Below, piece after piece: positions 1-5,632 of a stretch of DNA of 5,632 nucleotides. Each line of letters starts with the position of its first letter. The first letter of the stretch is position 1. The stretch comes from Alphaproteobacteria bacterium (lineage in GTDB: Bacteria; Pseudomonadota; Alphaproteobacteria; Sphingomonadales; Sphingomonadaceae). The translations under genes and the position numbers were made by a program. Below the pieces are notes generated by a model. That model was not told where the DNA came from. It did no database searches and saw only the letters and a program-made list of their open reading frames with translations. The DNA is taken from contig JAHJWA010000145.1 of NCBI GenBank assembly GCA_018828205.1, positions 1 through 5,632 on the forward strand, given 5' to 3'.

Positions 1-564
1 GAGCGGTGCACCATCGGGCAGATCGGTGCGCTTGATCTTCACGTCGATCACCTCGGCGCCGTATTGCCGGGCCTGGCGGTCGAGATTGGCGCGCACATTG
101 GCCAGCGCATTGCCGCGCTCGGCGGTGAGCATGTTCTGGAAGGTGCGGCGACCCAGTTCCTGGCGCAGCACCGAGTTGAGGATCGGCTCGAGCGCCACGC
201 GCACGCCCTCGGTGGTGCCGGCGCGTTCGACCATGCGGACCGGGTCGAAGATCCGGAACCGCGCATAGGCGTTGACCAGCAGGCGCTGCTGATCGTTCGA
301 CAGCACTTCCTCGTCGGACATCTCGAGATCGAGCACGCGCTTTTCGACGCGGCGGACCGAATCGATGAAGGGCACCTTGAAATAGAGCCCGGCATTGGTC
401 TCGCCGCCCGGGGTGTTGACCACGCCCACGGGGTTACCGGTGCGGATGATGACCGCCTGTTCTTCCTCGGGCACGATGTAGACGCTGGTGAAGAACAGCA
501 CGATCAGCACGGCCAGCGCGATCAGCAGCTTGCGATGCCTGTCCCAGATAGAGTTCGCGGTCAC
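1..564 (-). CDS. hflC: HflC, SPFH/prohibitin-family subunit of the FtsH-modulating HflKC complex (3' part missing)
   Basis: Membrane protein that, with HflK, forms a large periplasm-facing assembly around the FtsH protease and modulates its activity (known from E. coli). The 188 visible residues start with a short cytoplasmic stretch (MTANSIWDRHRK), one transmembrane helix at about residues 13-31, then an SPFH/Band 7 domain. Recognisable pieces are EEEQAVIIRTG (33-43), GLYFKVPFID (59-68), RRVEKRVLDL (71-80), RTFQNMLTAERG (140-151) and the conserved segment YGAEVIDVKIKRTDLP (168-183). The frame is open to base 1, so the C-terminal part is outside the window; family members have about 280-330 residues. 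The GTG start at 564-562 overlaps the hflK stop by 4 bases (GTGA), with AGGGAG 7 bases upstream. This start gives a normal N-terminus just before the membrane helix. Expression is probably coupled to hflK. Identity is secure. Confidence 0.95.
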   Translation of the reverse strand, partial: MTANSIWDRHRKLLIALAVLIVLFFTSVYIVPEEEQAVIIRTGNPVGVVNTPGGETNAGLYFKVPFIDSVRRVEKRVLDLEMSDEEVLSNDQQRLLVNAYARFRIFDPVRMVERAGTTEGVRVALEPILNSVLRQELGRRTFQNMLTAERGNALANVRANLDRQARQYGAEVIDVKIKRTDLPDGAPL

Positions 565-1757
565 TGGCTGTCTCCCTGCGGCTGGGCGGGCTGCGCCGGT
601 GCACTCGACGGCGCCGCAGTCGTGGAGCGGCGACGCACCTCGGGTAGCGGCAGATAGGTGGTGACGCCCTCGTTCTCGACCACGGTCGTATCGGTCTGGC
701 TCAGCACCCGCTCCATGGTTTCGTAATAGAGCCGGCGACGCGTGACTTCGGGCGCGAGGCGGTATTCCTCATAGACCTCGTCGAAGGCCTCGGCCTCGCC
801 CTGCGCCTGCGCGAGCACCTGCTGGGCATAGCCGCGGGCCTGGTTGCGCGAAGCGTCGGCGTTCTGTTCGGCGACCGAGACGTCGCGGAAGGCGTCGACG
901 ACTTCCGCCGGCGGATCGGCCTTGTCGATTTCGACACCCAGCACCTGGATGCCCGAATTATAGGCATCGAGCGCGACCTGCATCCGCTGGCGCACCTCGA
1001 GCTCGATCTCGGCGCGGCCCTGACCCGAGAAGGTCTCGTCGAGCGTCTTCTCAGCGACTTCGGCGCGCATCGCGGCCTCGGCCACTTCGCCGACGGTCTC
1101 GATCGGCTCGACCAGCGAGAATTTGAAATCCTCGAGGCTCTTGATGTTCCAGCGCACGATATAGCTCAGATCGACGAGGTTCTGATCGCCGGTGAGGATC
1201 AGCTTGGCGCTCTCGCTCGACCCTGGAATGCGCAGCGCGCGCACGCCCTGGACGTCCTCGACATCGACGGTCTCGATCGGGAAGGGAGCGGTGAAGTTGA
1301 GGCCGGGATCCAGCGTGCGGGTGTAATTGCCCAGCGTCTTGACCACGGCCTTTTCCTGCGCCTCGACCAGATGGACGCTGGTCGCCAGCACCACGACCGC
1401 GACCAGGCCGCCGATGACGAAGGGCAGCCAGCTGCCGCCGCCGGGGCGTTGCGGCAGACGGAAATTGGGGCCGCCCGGCCCACCGGTGCGGCGCGGACCC
1501 TCGGGCCCACGGTTCTTGAAGATGTCCTCGATATTCGCGGAACGGCGCGGACCGCCACCGCTGGCGCCGGGCGGCAGCCAGGGGTTCTTGGGGCCCTTGG
1601 GTTTGGCGGCGGGCTCGTCGTCCGGTCCAGCCGCGGGGGCATCGCCAGTCCCGTCGCTGCCGTCGCCGGAACCCTTGCCGGGACCCTTGCCCCAGGGGTT
1701 GCGGCCGCCAGCCATGGCCAGCCCGATACGTTTTCCAAACCCGTCCAATATTCGCAT
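561..1757 (-). CDS. hflK: HflK, SPFH/prohibitin-family subunit of the FtsH-modulating HflKC complex
   Basis: Partner of HflC in the membrane complex that surrounds FtsH. The 398 residues comprise a cytoplasmic Gly/Pro/Asp-rich low-complexity N-terminus (about 16-108) containing GGRNPWGKGPG, typical of HflK; one transmembrane helix (about 110-131); and a Band 7/SPFH domain from about 132, including LTGDQNLVDLSYIVRW (188-203). A charged, Ala/Glu/Gln-rich helical region follows (about 290-335), then an Ala/Pro/Ser/Gln-rich tail (about 378-398). Length is close to the E. coli protein (about 420). First gene of the hflK-hflC pair. Two starts are possible: ATG at 1757 (used here) and ATG at 1715, which removes 14 residues and begins MAGGRNPWGKG. 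Neither has a convincing Shine-Dalgarno sequence. HflK identity is firm; the exact start is not. Confidence 0.95.
   Translation of the reverse strand: MRILDGFGKRIGLAMAGGRNPWGKGPGKGSGDGSDGTGDAPAAGPDDEPAAKPKGPKNPWLPPGASGGGPRRSANIEDIFKNRGPEGPRRTGGPGGPNFRLPQRPGGGSWLPFVIGGLVAVVVLATSVHLVEAQEKAVVKTLGNYTRTLDPGLNFTAPFPIETVDVEDVQGVRALRIPGSSESAKLILTGDQNLVDLSYIVRWNIKSLEDFKFSLVEPIETVGEVAEAAMRAEVAEKTLDETFSGQGRAEIELEVRQRMQVALDAYNSGIQVLGVEIDKADPPAEVVDAFRDVSVAEQNADASRNQARGYAQQVLAQAQGEAEAFDEVYEEYRLAPEVTRRRLYYETMERVLSQTDTTVVENEGVTTYLPLPEVRRRSTTAAPSSAPAQPAQPQGDSQ
572..577 (-). promoter_or_regulatory. Ribosome binding site of hflC, inside the hflK 3' end
   Basis: On the minus strand the hexamer AGGGAG lies 7 bases before the GTG of hflC, within the last codons of hflK. 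It supports the GTG at 564 as the true start, despite the non-ATG codon and the overlap with the hflK stop. Confidence 0.6.
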
Positions 1758-1831
1758 GGGCTATCTATAGGGTCGTTCTGCGGGAAAAACAGGGGTTGTC
1801 GCGCGCTTTTTGATGCTACACGGCGCAGCGC
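1758..1831. promoter_or_regulatory. Divergent intergenic region between hflK and mrp
   Basis: This 74-base gap separates two divergent gene starts and is the only noncoding stretch of any size in the window, so promoters for both operons are expected here (inference from layout). It is less GC-rich than its surroundings, with short A and T runs at 1785-1789 and 1807-1811. Towards mrp, TTGTCG (1796-1801) could be a -35 box, but nothing resembling a good -10 lies at the right distance; TACACG at 1817-1822 is only 15 bases away. No clear inverted repeat or known operator was seen. Confidence 0.45.
1764..1769 (-). promoter_or_regulatory. Possible -10 element for hflK
   Basis: The minus strand reads TATAGA here, four matches to the TATAAT consensus, in an otherwise GC-rich sequence. 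No good -35 box stands 16-18 bases upstream (CTGTTT at 17). If it is used, transcription would begin at or next to the A of the upstream hflK ATG (1757). That would make the message leaderless from that start, or give the ATG at 1715 a leader of about 42 bases. Weak evidence: position and hexamer only. Confidence 0.25.
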
Positions 1832-2794
1832 ATGGCCGATAATGCATTAACCGCTGCGCTCCCCGACCCGATCGCCGAGCGCGTGACCTCGGCCACCGTG
1901 AAAGATGGCCGCGCCACCGTGGTGCTCGATGTCGGCGGACTCGACCCGCGCGAGCGCGAGCGGATGGAAGCCGCGGTGCGCGACGGGGTCGGCGCTGCCG
2001 CCGAAGTCGACGATGTCCGCGTCATTCTCACCGCCGAACGCAAGGCGCGCCGGATCGTCGCCGTGGGTTCGGGCAAGGGCGGGGTGGGCAAGTCGACGCT
2101 GACCGCCAATCTGGCGATCGCGCTCCACCGCATGGGCCACAAGGTCGGCGTGGTCGACGCCGATATCTACGGCCCCTCGCAGCCGATGATCCTGGGCAAT
2201 CAGGGCGTGCGCCCCGAAGCGCGCGACAACATGTTGATCCCGGTGGCGAGCGCGGTCGGGGTGCCGGTGCTGTCGATGGGCCATCTGGTCAAGCAGGGCC
2301 AGGCGCTCGCCTGGCGCGGGCCGATGGTCGGCAAAGCGCTGTCCCAGCTGATCGACGCGCATTGGGGTGATGCCGACCTGCTGCTGGTCGATCTCCCGCC
2401 GGGCACCGGCGATGTCCAGCTGACCATGCTGCAGAAGTTCAAGCCCGCGGGCGCGGTGCTGGTCTCGACCCCGCAGGATCTCGCGCTGATCGATGCCGCG
2501 CGCGCCGGGCAATTGTTCGACCAGGCCGGCGTGCCCGTGATCGGGCTGGTCGAGAACATGTCGGGCTATGCCTGCCCGCATTGCGGCGAGATTTCCGATC
2601 CCTTCGGCGCGGGCGGGGTCGAGGAGGCGGCCGGGCGGCTCGAACTGCCCTTCCTCGGGCGCATCCCGCTCGATCTGGCGATCCGTCAGGGCAGCGATGC
2701 CGGCAAGCCGCCCGCGGCGGGCGACGACGCGATCGCCGATCCGTTCCGCGCCGTCGCCGCAAAGCTCGCTGCTTGGCTCTCCGAGACCGCCTGA
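1832..2794 (+). CDS. mrp: Mrp/ApbC-family P-loop ATPase, iron-sulfur cluster carrier
   Basis: Cytoplasmic MinD/Mrp-class ATPase; family members (ApbC, Nbp35) bind a [4Fe-4S] cluster at a dimer interface and hand it to apo-proteins. The 320 residues show a deviant Walker A, GKGGVGKST (81-89); Walker A' VVDADIYGPS (107-116); the Walker B/switch region LLLVDLPPGTGD (183-194); and the family CxxC at C248 and C251 (CPHC), the expected cluster ligands. ENMSGY just before the CxxC is also typical. Residues 1 to about 65 are a short, weakly conserved remnant of the MIP18/DUF59-type N-terminal domain found in longer Mrp proteins. The ATG at 1832 is the only start: an in-frame stop lies at 1811-1813. 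No strong Shine-Dalgarno precedes it. First gene of the likely mrp-oxidoreductase-hemH unit. Function as an Fe-S carrier is inferred from the family. Confidence 0.95.
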   Translation: MADNALTAALPDPIAERVTSATVKDGRATVVLDVGGLDPRERERMEAAVRDGVGAAAEVDDVRVILTAERKARRIVAVGSGKGGVGKSTLTANLAIALHRMGHKVGVVDADIYGPSQPMILGNQGVRPEARDNMLIPVASAVGVPVLSMGHLVKQGQALAWRGPMVGKALSQLIDAHWGDADLLLVDLPPGTGDVQLTMLQKFKPAGAVLVSTPQDLALIDAARAGQLFDQAGVPVIGLVENMSGYACPHCGEISDPFGAGGVEEAAGRLELPFLGRIPLDLAIRQGSDAGKPPAAGDDAIADPFRAVAAKLAAWLSETA

Positions 2795-5067
2795 ACGCCG
2801 TCGCGCTCTCGCGCCGCCAGCTGCTCACCGGGGCGGCGGTGGGCGGGGGCCTGCTGGTGGCGTGGTGGGCGTGGCCGCGCAGCTACGCGCCCGCGCTGCA
2901 GACCGGCGCTGACGAGCATCTCTTCGGCCCCTGGCTGACGGTGGCCGCCGACGGGGTGGTGACGGTGGCGGTGCCGCAGCTCGAGATGGGGCAGGGGGTC
3001 ACCACGCTGCTGCCGCAGATCGTCGCGCAGGAGATGGGCGCCGCCTGGGGGCAGATCGCGGTCGCCACGATCCCGCCCAGCGGCGCGCAGGCCAATGTCC
3101 CGCTCGCCGCCAAATGGGCGCCGCTGTGGTCGCTGGTGCCCGCAGTCGCGGACGAACAAGGCTCCTATCTGGCGCGCCGCTTTGCCGAGCGGGGCAATTT
3201 CTCTGCGACCGCCGAAGGCTCCAGCGTCGCCGCCTATGAAGCGGATTGCCGCGCCGCGGGGGCCGCCGCGCGCGCGATGCTGGCAATGGCCGCCGGCGAG
3301 CGCTGGGGAGTAGCCTGGGAGCAATGCGAGGCGCAGGAGGGTTTCATCCTCCACGGCGAGAAGCGGCTGCGCTTCGGCGAGCTGGCCGAGGAAGCCGCGG
3401 CGATGAGTCCGCCCGATCCCCCGCCGCTGCGCCCCCAGCCCCCCGGCGAGCGACCGCTGGCGGGCGGAATCCCGGGCCCGGGCGATTTCCCCCGGCTCGA
3501 TCTGCCCGCCAAGGTCGACGGCAGTTTCCTGTTCGCCGCCGATGTCCGCCTGCCCGGGATGGTCCATGCCTCGATCCGTCATGGCCCTGTGGGCTTTCCC
3601 GAACTGGGCGAAGTCGACGCCGCACGCGCCGGGGGGATGGGTTTGGTCGGGCTGGTGCGGTCGAAGCGCTGGCTTGCGGCGGTGGCGGACAGCTGGTGGA
3701 CCGCCGAACGCGCGCTCGAGCGGATCGCGCCGCGCTTCGTCGGCCCAGGCGGGGTCGACAGCGAGGCGATCGAGCAGGCGCTGGACGAGGGCCTGCGCCG
3801 CGGCGAGGCGCGGCGGGTGGCGAGTGTGGGCGACCCCGACGCGGCGCTGGCCGAACCCGATATGGCGCGGCGCTACGACATCGCCCCTGCGGTCCATGCC
3901 GCGATCGAGACCGCCAGCGCCACCGCGCGGCTCGCCGATGGCAAGCTCGAGCTGTGGATCGCATCGCAGGCGCCCGAGGCCGCGCGCCGCGCCGCCGCGA
4001 AGGCGGTCGGATTGGCGGAGCGCGATGTGGTGCTCTATCCGATGGCGGCGGGGGGGAGTTTCGATGCCAGGCTGGAAAAACAGCACGCGATCGAGGTGGC
4101 GCAGATCGCGCAGGAGATCGGGCGACCCGTCCAGCTGACCTGGCCGCGCGCCGAGGAATTCAAGGCGCTGCCGCCGCGCACCCCGGTGGCGGCGCTGCTG
4201 ACCGCGACACTGTCGCGCGGCGAGGACAGGATGCCCACCGCGTGGCGCGCGCGGCTGGCGCTGCCCGCGACCATGCGCGAGTTCGGCGAGAGGCTGTTCG
4301 CCAACGCCACCCCCGAAGCGGCGATGGCGCGCGCCGCGGGCAAACCCGATCCGCTCGCCTGCGAGGGCGCGGTGCCGCCCTATGGCATCGCGCATGTCGC
4401 GGTTGACCACGTCAATGTGCCGCTCGACCTGCCGACCGGACCGCTGCGCGGCAATGCCGCCGCCTACACCGGCTTCGCCACCGAGAGCTTCGTCGACGAG
4501 CTGGCGCGCGAGGCGCGACGCGATCCCTATCTCTACCGGATGACCATGCTGGGGCGCGACGAACGCTCCGCCGAGGTGCTGCGGCGCGCCACCGGTCTGG
4601 GCGAATGGGATGGCGGGGGCGAGGGCAGCCGTCAGGGGCTGGCGCTGATCCGGATGCAGTTCGCCGCGGCCAGTGGCTCGATCGCCTGCGTGGCGCAGGC
4701 GCAACTGGGCCAGGGCGGGGTCCGCGTCGCGCGTCTGTCCGCGGTGGCCGATATCGGCCGGATCGTGAATCTCGACGTGGCCCGCCAGCAGATCGAGGGC
4801 GGGTTGCTGTTCGGGCTCTCGCTGGCGACCGGGTCGAGCGTCACCTATCGCGGCGGCCTGGCTGTGAGCGCGCGGCTCGGCGATCTCGGCCTGCCGACGC
4901 TCGCCGATGCACCCGAAATCGTGCTCGATCTGGTCGAAAGCGATGCCGAACCCTTCGATCCGGGCGAGCTCGGTGTGGCGGTGGCGCCACCCGCCATCGC
5001 CAATGCGTTGTTCGCTGCAACGGGGGTGCGCTTTCGCCGCCTGCCGCTGCTATCGGAGGGAATATGA
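2773..5067 (+). CDS. Tat-exported molybdopterin-binding large subunit, isoquinoline 1-oxidoreductase beta / xanthine dehydrogenase family (orphan, divergent)
   Basis: Resembles the beta subunit of isoquinoline 1-oxidoreductase (IorB-type), periplasmic molybdenum hydroxylases or aldehyde dehydrogenases that normally pair with a small 2Fe-2S subunit. Substrate unknown. Numbering from TTG 2773 gives 764 residues, a usual length. A twin-arginine motif SRRQLL (13-18) and hydrophobic stretch (about 19-34) indicate Tat export or membrane anchoring. Next come QLEMGQG (69-75), LPAKVDGSFLFAADVRLPGM (244-263, entry to the hammerhead domain), TGPLRGN with the usual Arg (555-561), ESFVDELA (571-578), ADIGRIVNLDVARQQIEGG (659-677), and GELG (731-734) followed by PPAIANALFAATG; Glu732 matches the catalytic Glu position. 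The Moco loop is altered: GGSFDARLE (427-435) where relatives have GGGFGRRLE. No ATG or GTG fits. The start is TTG 2773 or CTG 2791; the latter forms CTGA with the mrp stop and gives a compact signal peptide. No small subunit is beside it in the window. Family is firm; activity is uncertain. Confidence 0.85.
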   Translation: MALRDRLNAVALSRRQLLTGAAVGGGLLVAWWAWPRSYAPALQTGADEHLFGPWLTVAADGVVTVAVPQLEMGQGVTTLLPQIVAQEMGAAWGQIAVATIPPSGAQANVPLAAKWAPLWSLVPAVADEQGSYLARRFAERGNFSATAEGSSVAAYEADCRAAGAAARAMLAMAAGERWGVAWEQCEAQEGFILHGEKRLRFGELAEEAAAMSPPDPPPLRPQPPGERPLAGGIPGPGDFPRLDLPAKVDGSFLFAADVRLPGMVHASIRHGPVGFPELGEVDAARAGGMGLVGLVRSKRWLAAVADSWWTAERALERIAPRFVGPGGVDSEAIEQALDEGLRRGEARRVASVGDPDAALAEPDMARRYDIAPAVHAAIETASATARLADGKLELWIASQAPEAARRAAAKAVGLAERDVVLYPMAAGGSFDARLEKQHAIEVAQIAQEIGRPVQLTWPRAEEFKALPPRTPVAALLTATLSRGEDRMPTAWRARLALPATMREFGERLFANATPEAAMARAAGKPDPLACEGAVPPYGIAHVAVDHVNVPLDLPTGPLRGNAAAYTGFATESFVDELAREARRDPYLYRMTMLGRDERSAEVLRRATGLGEWDGGGEGSRQGLALIRMQFAAASGSIACVAQAQLGQGGVRVARLSAVADIGRIVNLDVARQQIEGGLLFGLSLATGSSVTYRGGLAVSARLGDLGLPTLADAPEIVLDLVESDAEPFDPGELGVAVAPPAIANALFAATGVRFRRLPLLSEGI
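5055..5060 (+). promoter_or_regulatory. Ribosome binding site of hemH, inside the oxidoreductase 3' end
   Basis: GGAGGG lies 3 bases before the ATG at 5064 (core GGAGG 4 bases away), within the last codons of the preceding gene. It is the best Shine-Dalgarno match in the window and fixes the hemH start at the ATGA overlap, implying that hemH can be translated efficiently on its own account. Confidence 0.7.
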
Positions 5068-5632
5068 CCTGGCAGCCCCAGACCTTGCCGCACAACCATC
5101 CCCCCGTCCGCTCGGGCGGGGTCGGCGTGCTGCTGGTCAATCTCGGCACGCCCGAAGCGCCCGATCCCGGATCGGTGAAGCGCTATCTGGCCGAATTCCT
5201 CTCCGACCGCAGGGTGGTCGAGATCCCGCCGCTGCTGTGGCAGCCGATCCTGCGCGGGCTGATCCTCACCACCCGCCCCAAGAAAAGCGCCGCGGCCTAT
5301 TCCAAGGTCTGGACCGAGGAAGGCTCGCCGCTGGCGGTGATCACCCGCCGGCAGGCCGAGGCGATGCAGGCGCGCCTTAACGTCGGGATGGGGGATGGCG
5401 TGCGGGTCGATTGGGCGATGCGCTACGGCGCGCCGTCGATTCCCGAGCGGCTCGACGCGATGATGGCGGCGGGCTGCGAGCGCGTGCTGCTGGCCCCGCT
5501 CTATCCGCAATATTCGGGCGCCACCACGGCCACCGTGGTCGACAAGGCGAGCGATGCGCTCAAGGCGATGCGCTGGCAGCCAAGCCTGCGGACGCTGCCG
5601 CCCTATCATGACGATCCCGCCTATATCGATGC
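5064..5632 (+). CDS. hemH: Ferrochelatase (N-terminal part; 3' end missing)
   Basis: Inserts ferrous iron into protoporphyrin IX (protohaem ferro-lyase), a late step of haem synthesis. The 189 complete residues show the family signature blocks in order: GVLLVNLGTPEAPDP (21-35), the strongly conserved YLAEFLSDRRVVEIP (41-55), RPKKSAAAYSKVW (71-83), GSPLAVITRRQ (87-97), WAMRYGAPSI (117-126) and LLAPLYPQYSGATTATV (142-158), then YHDDPAYID at the window edge. The active-site His, in the S-[YF]-H-G motif, lies further downstream and cannot be checked. Ferrochelatases have about 320-350 residues, so roughly 150 are missing. The ATG overlaps the stop of the upstream gene (ATGA), with GGAGGG before it, so co-transcription with the oxidoreductase and mrp is likely. 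Identity is secure. Confidence 0.96.
   Translation, partial: MTWQPQTLPHNHPPVRSGGVGVLLVNLGTPEAPDPGSVKRYLAEFLSDRRVVEIPPLLWQPILRGLILTTRPKKSAAAYSKVWTEEGSPLAVITRRQAEAMQARLNVGMGDGVRVDWAMRYGAPSIPERLDAMMAAGCERVLLAPLYPQYSGATTATVVDKASDALKAMRWQPSLRTLPPYHDDPAYID

Noticed and set aside
64..657. 197-codon plus-strand frame opposite hflC and the hflK end
   Set aside because: It is antisense to hflC, whose SPFH motifs are clear, and shows no motif of its own.
1760..1792. Possible heat-shock (sigma-32-like) promoter before hflK
   Set aside because: CCCTATAG only loosely resembles the -10 box, and no CTTGAA-like -35 box is found at a suitable distance.
1847..2581. 244-codon open frame on the minus strand, opposite mrp
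   Set aside because: Mrp motifs on the plus strand are unmistakable. The antisense product is His/Arg/Gln-rich without domains.
2581..2772. Upstream extension of the oxidoreductase frame to the ATG at 2581
   Set aside because: It would overlap mrp by over 200 bases. The extra residues are Arg-rich out-of-frame mrp sequence and would bury the Tat signal in the middle of the protein.
2686..4704. 672-codon open frame on the minus strand, opposite the oxidoreductase gene
   Set aside because: It lies antisense to a well-supported gene. Its product is rich in Arg, Gly, His and Gln with no recognisable domain, as expected for a shadow frame in GC-rich DNA.
4746..4759. Perfect 14-base palindrome GGCCGATATCGGCC
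   Set aside because: It sits inside the coding sequence, encoding part of the conserved ADIGR segment, so it is adequately explained by codon choice in GC-rich DNA.
4845..5609. 254-codon open frame on the minus strand, opposite hemH
   Set aside because: The opposite strand encodes clear ferrochelatase motifs. The antisense product has shadow composition only.

Overview
The window is high-GC, tightly packed bacterial DNA. Codon use (strong G/C third positions) and the protein types point to an alphaproteobacterium, most likely of the Sphingomonadales (Sphingomonas/Erythrobacter-like). The order-level placement is inference; no rRNA or other marker gene is present. Five protein-coding genes fill nearly all of the sequence. 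The two at the edges, hflC and hemH, are cut off by the window.

Left part, minus strand: hflK (561-1757) followed by hflC (start at 564, running off the left edge). They overlap by 4 bases (GTGA). They encode the two SPFH/prohibitin-type membrane proteins that form the HflKC complex, known in other bacteria to enclose and modulate the FtsH protease.

Centre: a 74-base divergent intergenic region (1758-1831) separates hflK from the plus-strand genes. It must hold the start signals for both directions unless transcription enters from outside. Only a weak -10-like element is visible, facing hflK.

Right part, plus strand: mrp/apbC (1832-2794, P-loop Fe-S carrier), then a Tat-exported orphan large subunit of the xanthine dehydrogenase/isoquinoline 1-oxidoreductase family (about 2773-5067), then hemH (ferrochelatase, 5064 to the right edge). 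Each gene overlaps the next by a few bases: CTGA or a 22-base overlap at mrp/oxidoreductase, and ATGA at oxidoreductase/hemH. One co-transcribed, translationally coupled unit is likely. Two members deal with iron cofactors (Fe-S transfer, haem synthesis) and the middle one is built like a molybdenum-cofactor enzyme.

The most noteworthy item is the middle gene. It has no ATG or GTG start in a plausible place, no small Fe-S partner subunit beside it within the window, and altered residues in the glycine-rich loop that normally holds the molybdopterin. The rest is conserved housekeeping content. I saw no RNA genes, mobile elements, CRISPR arrays or large repeats.
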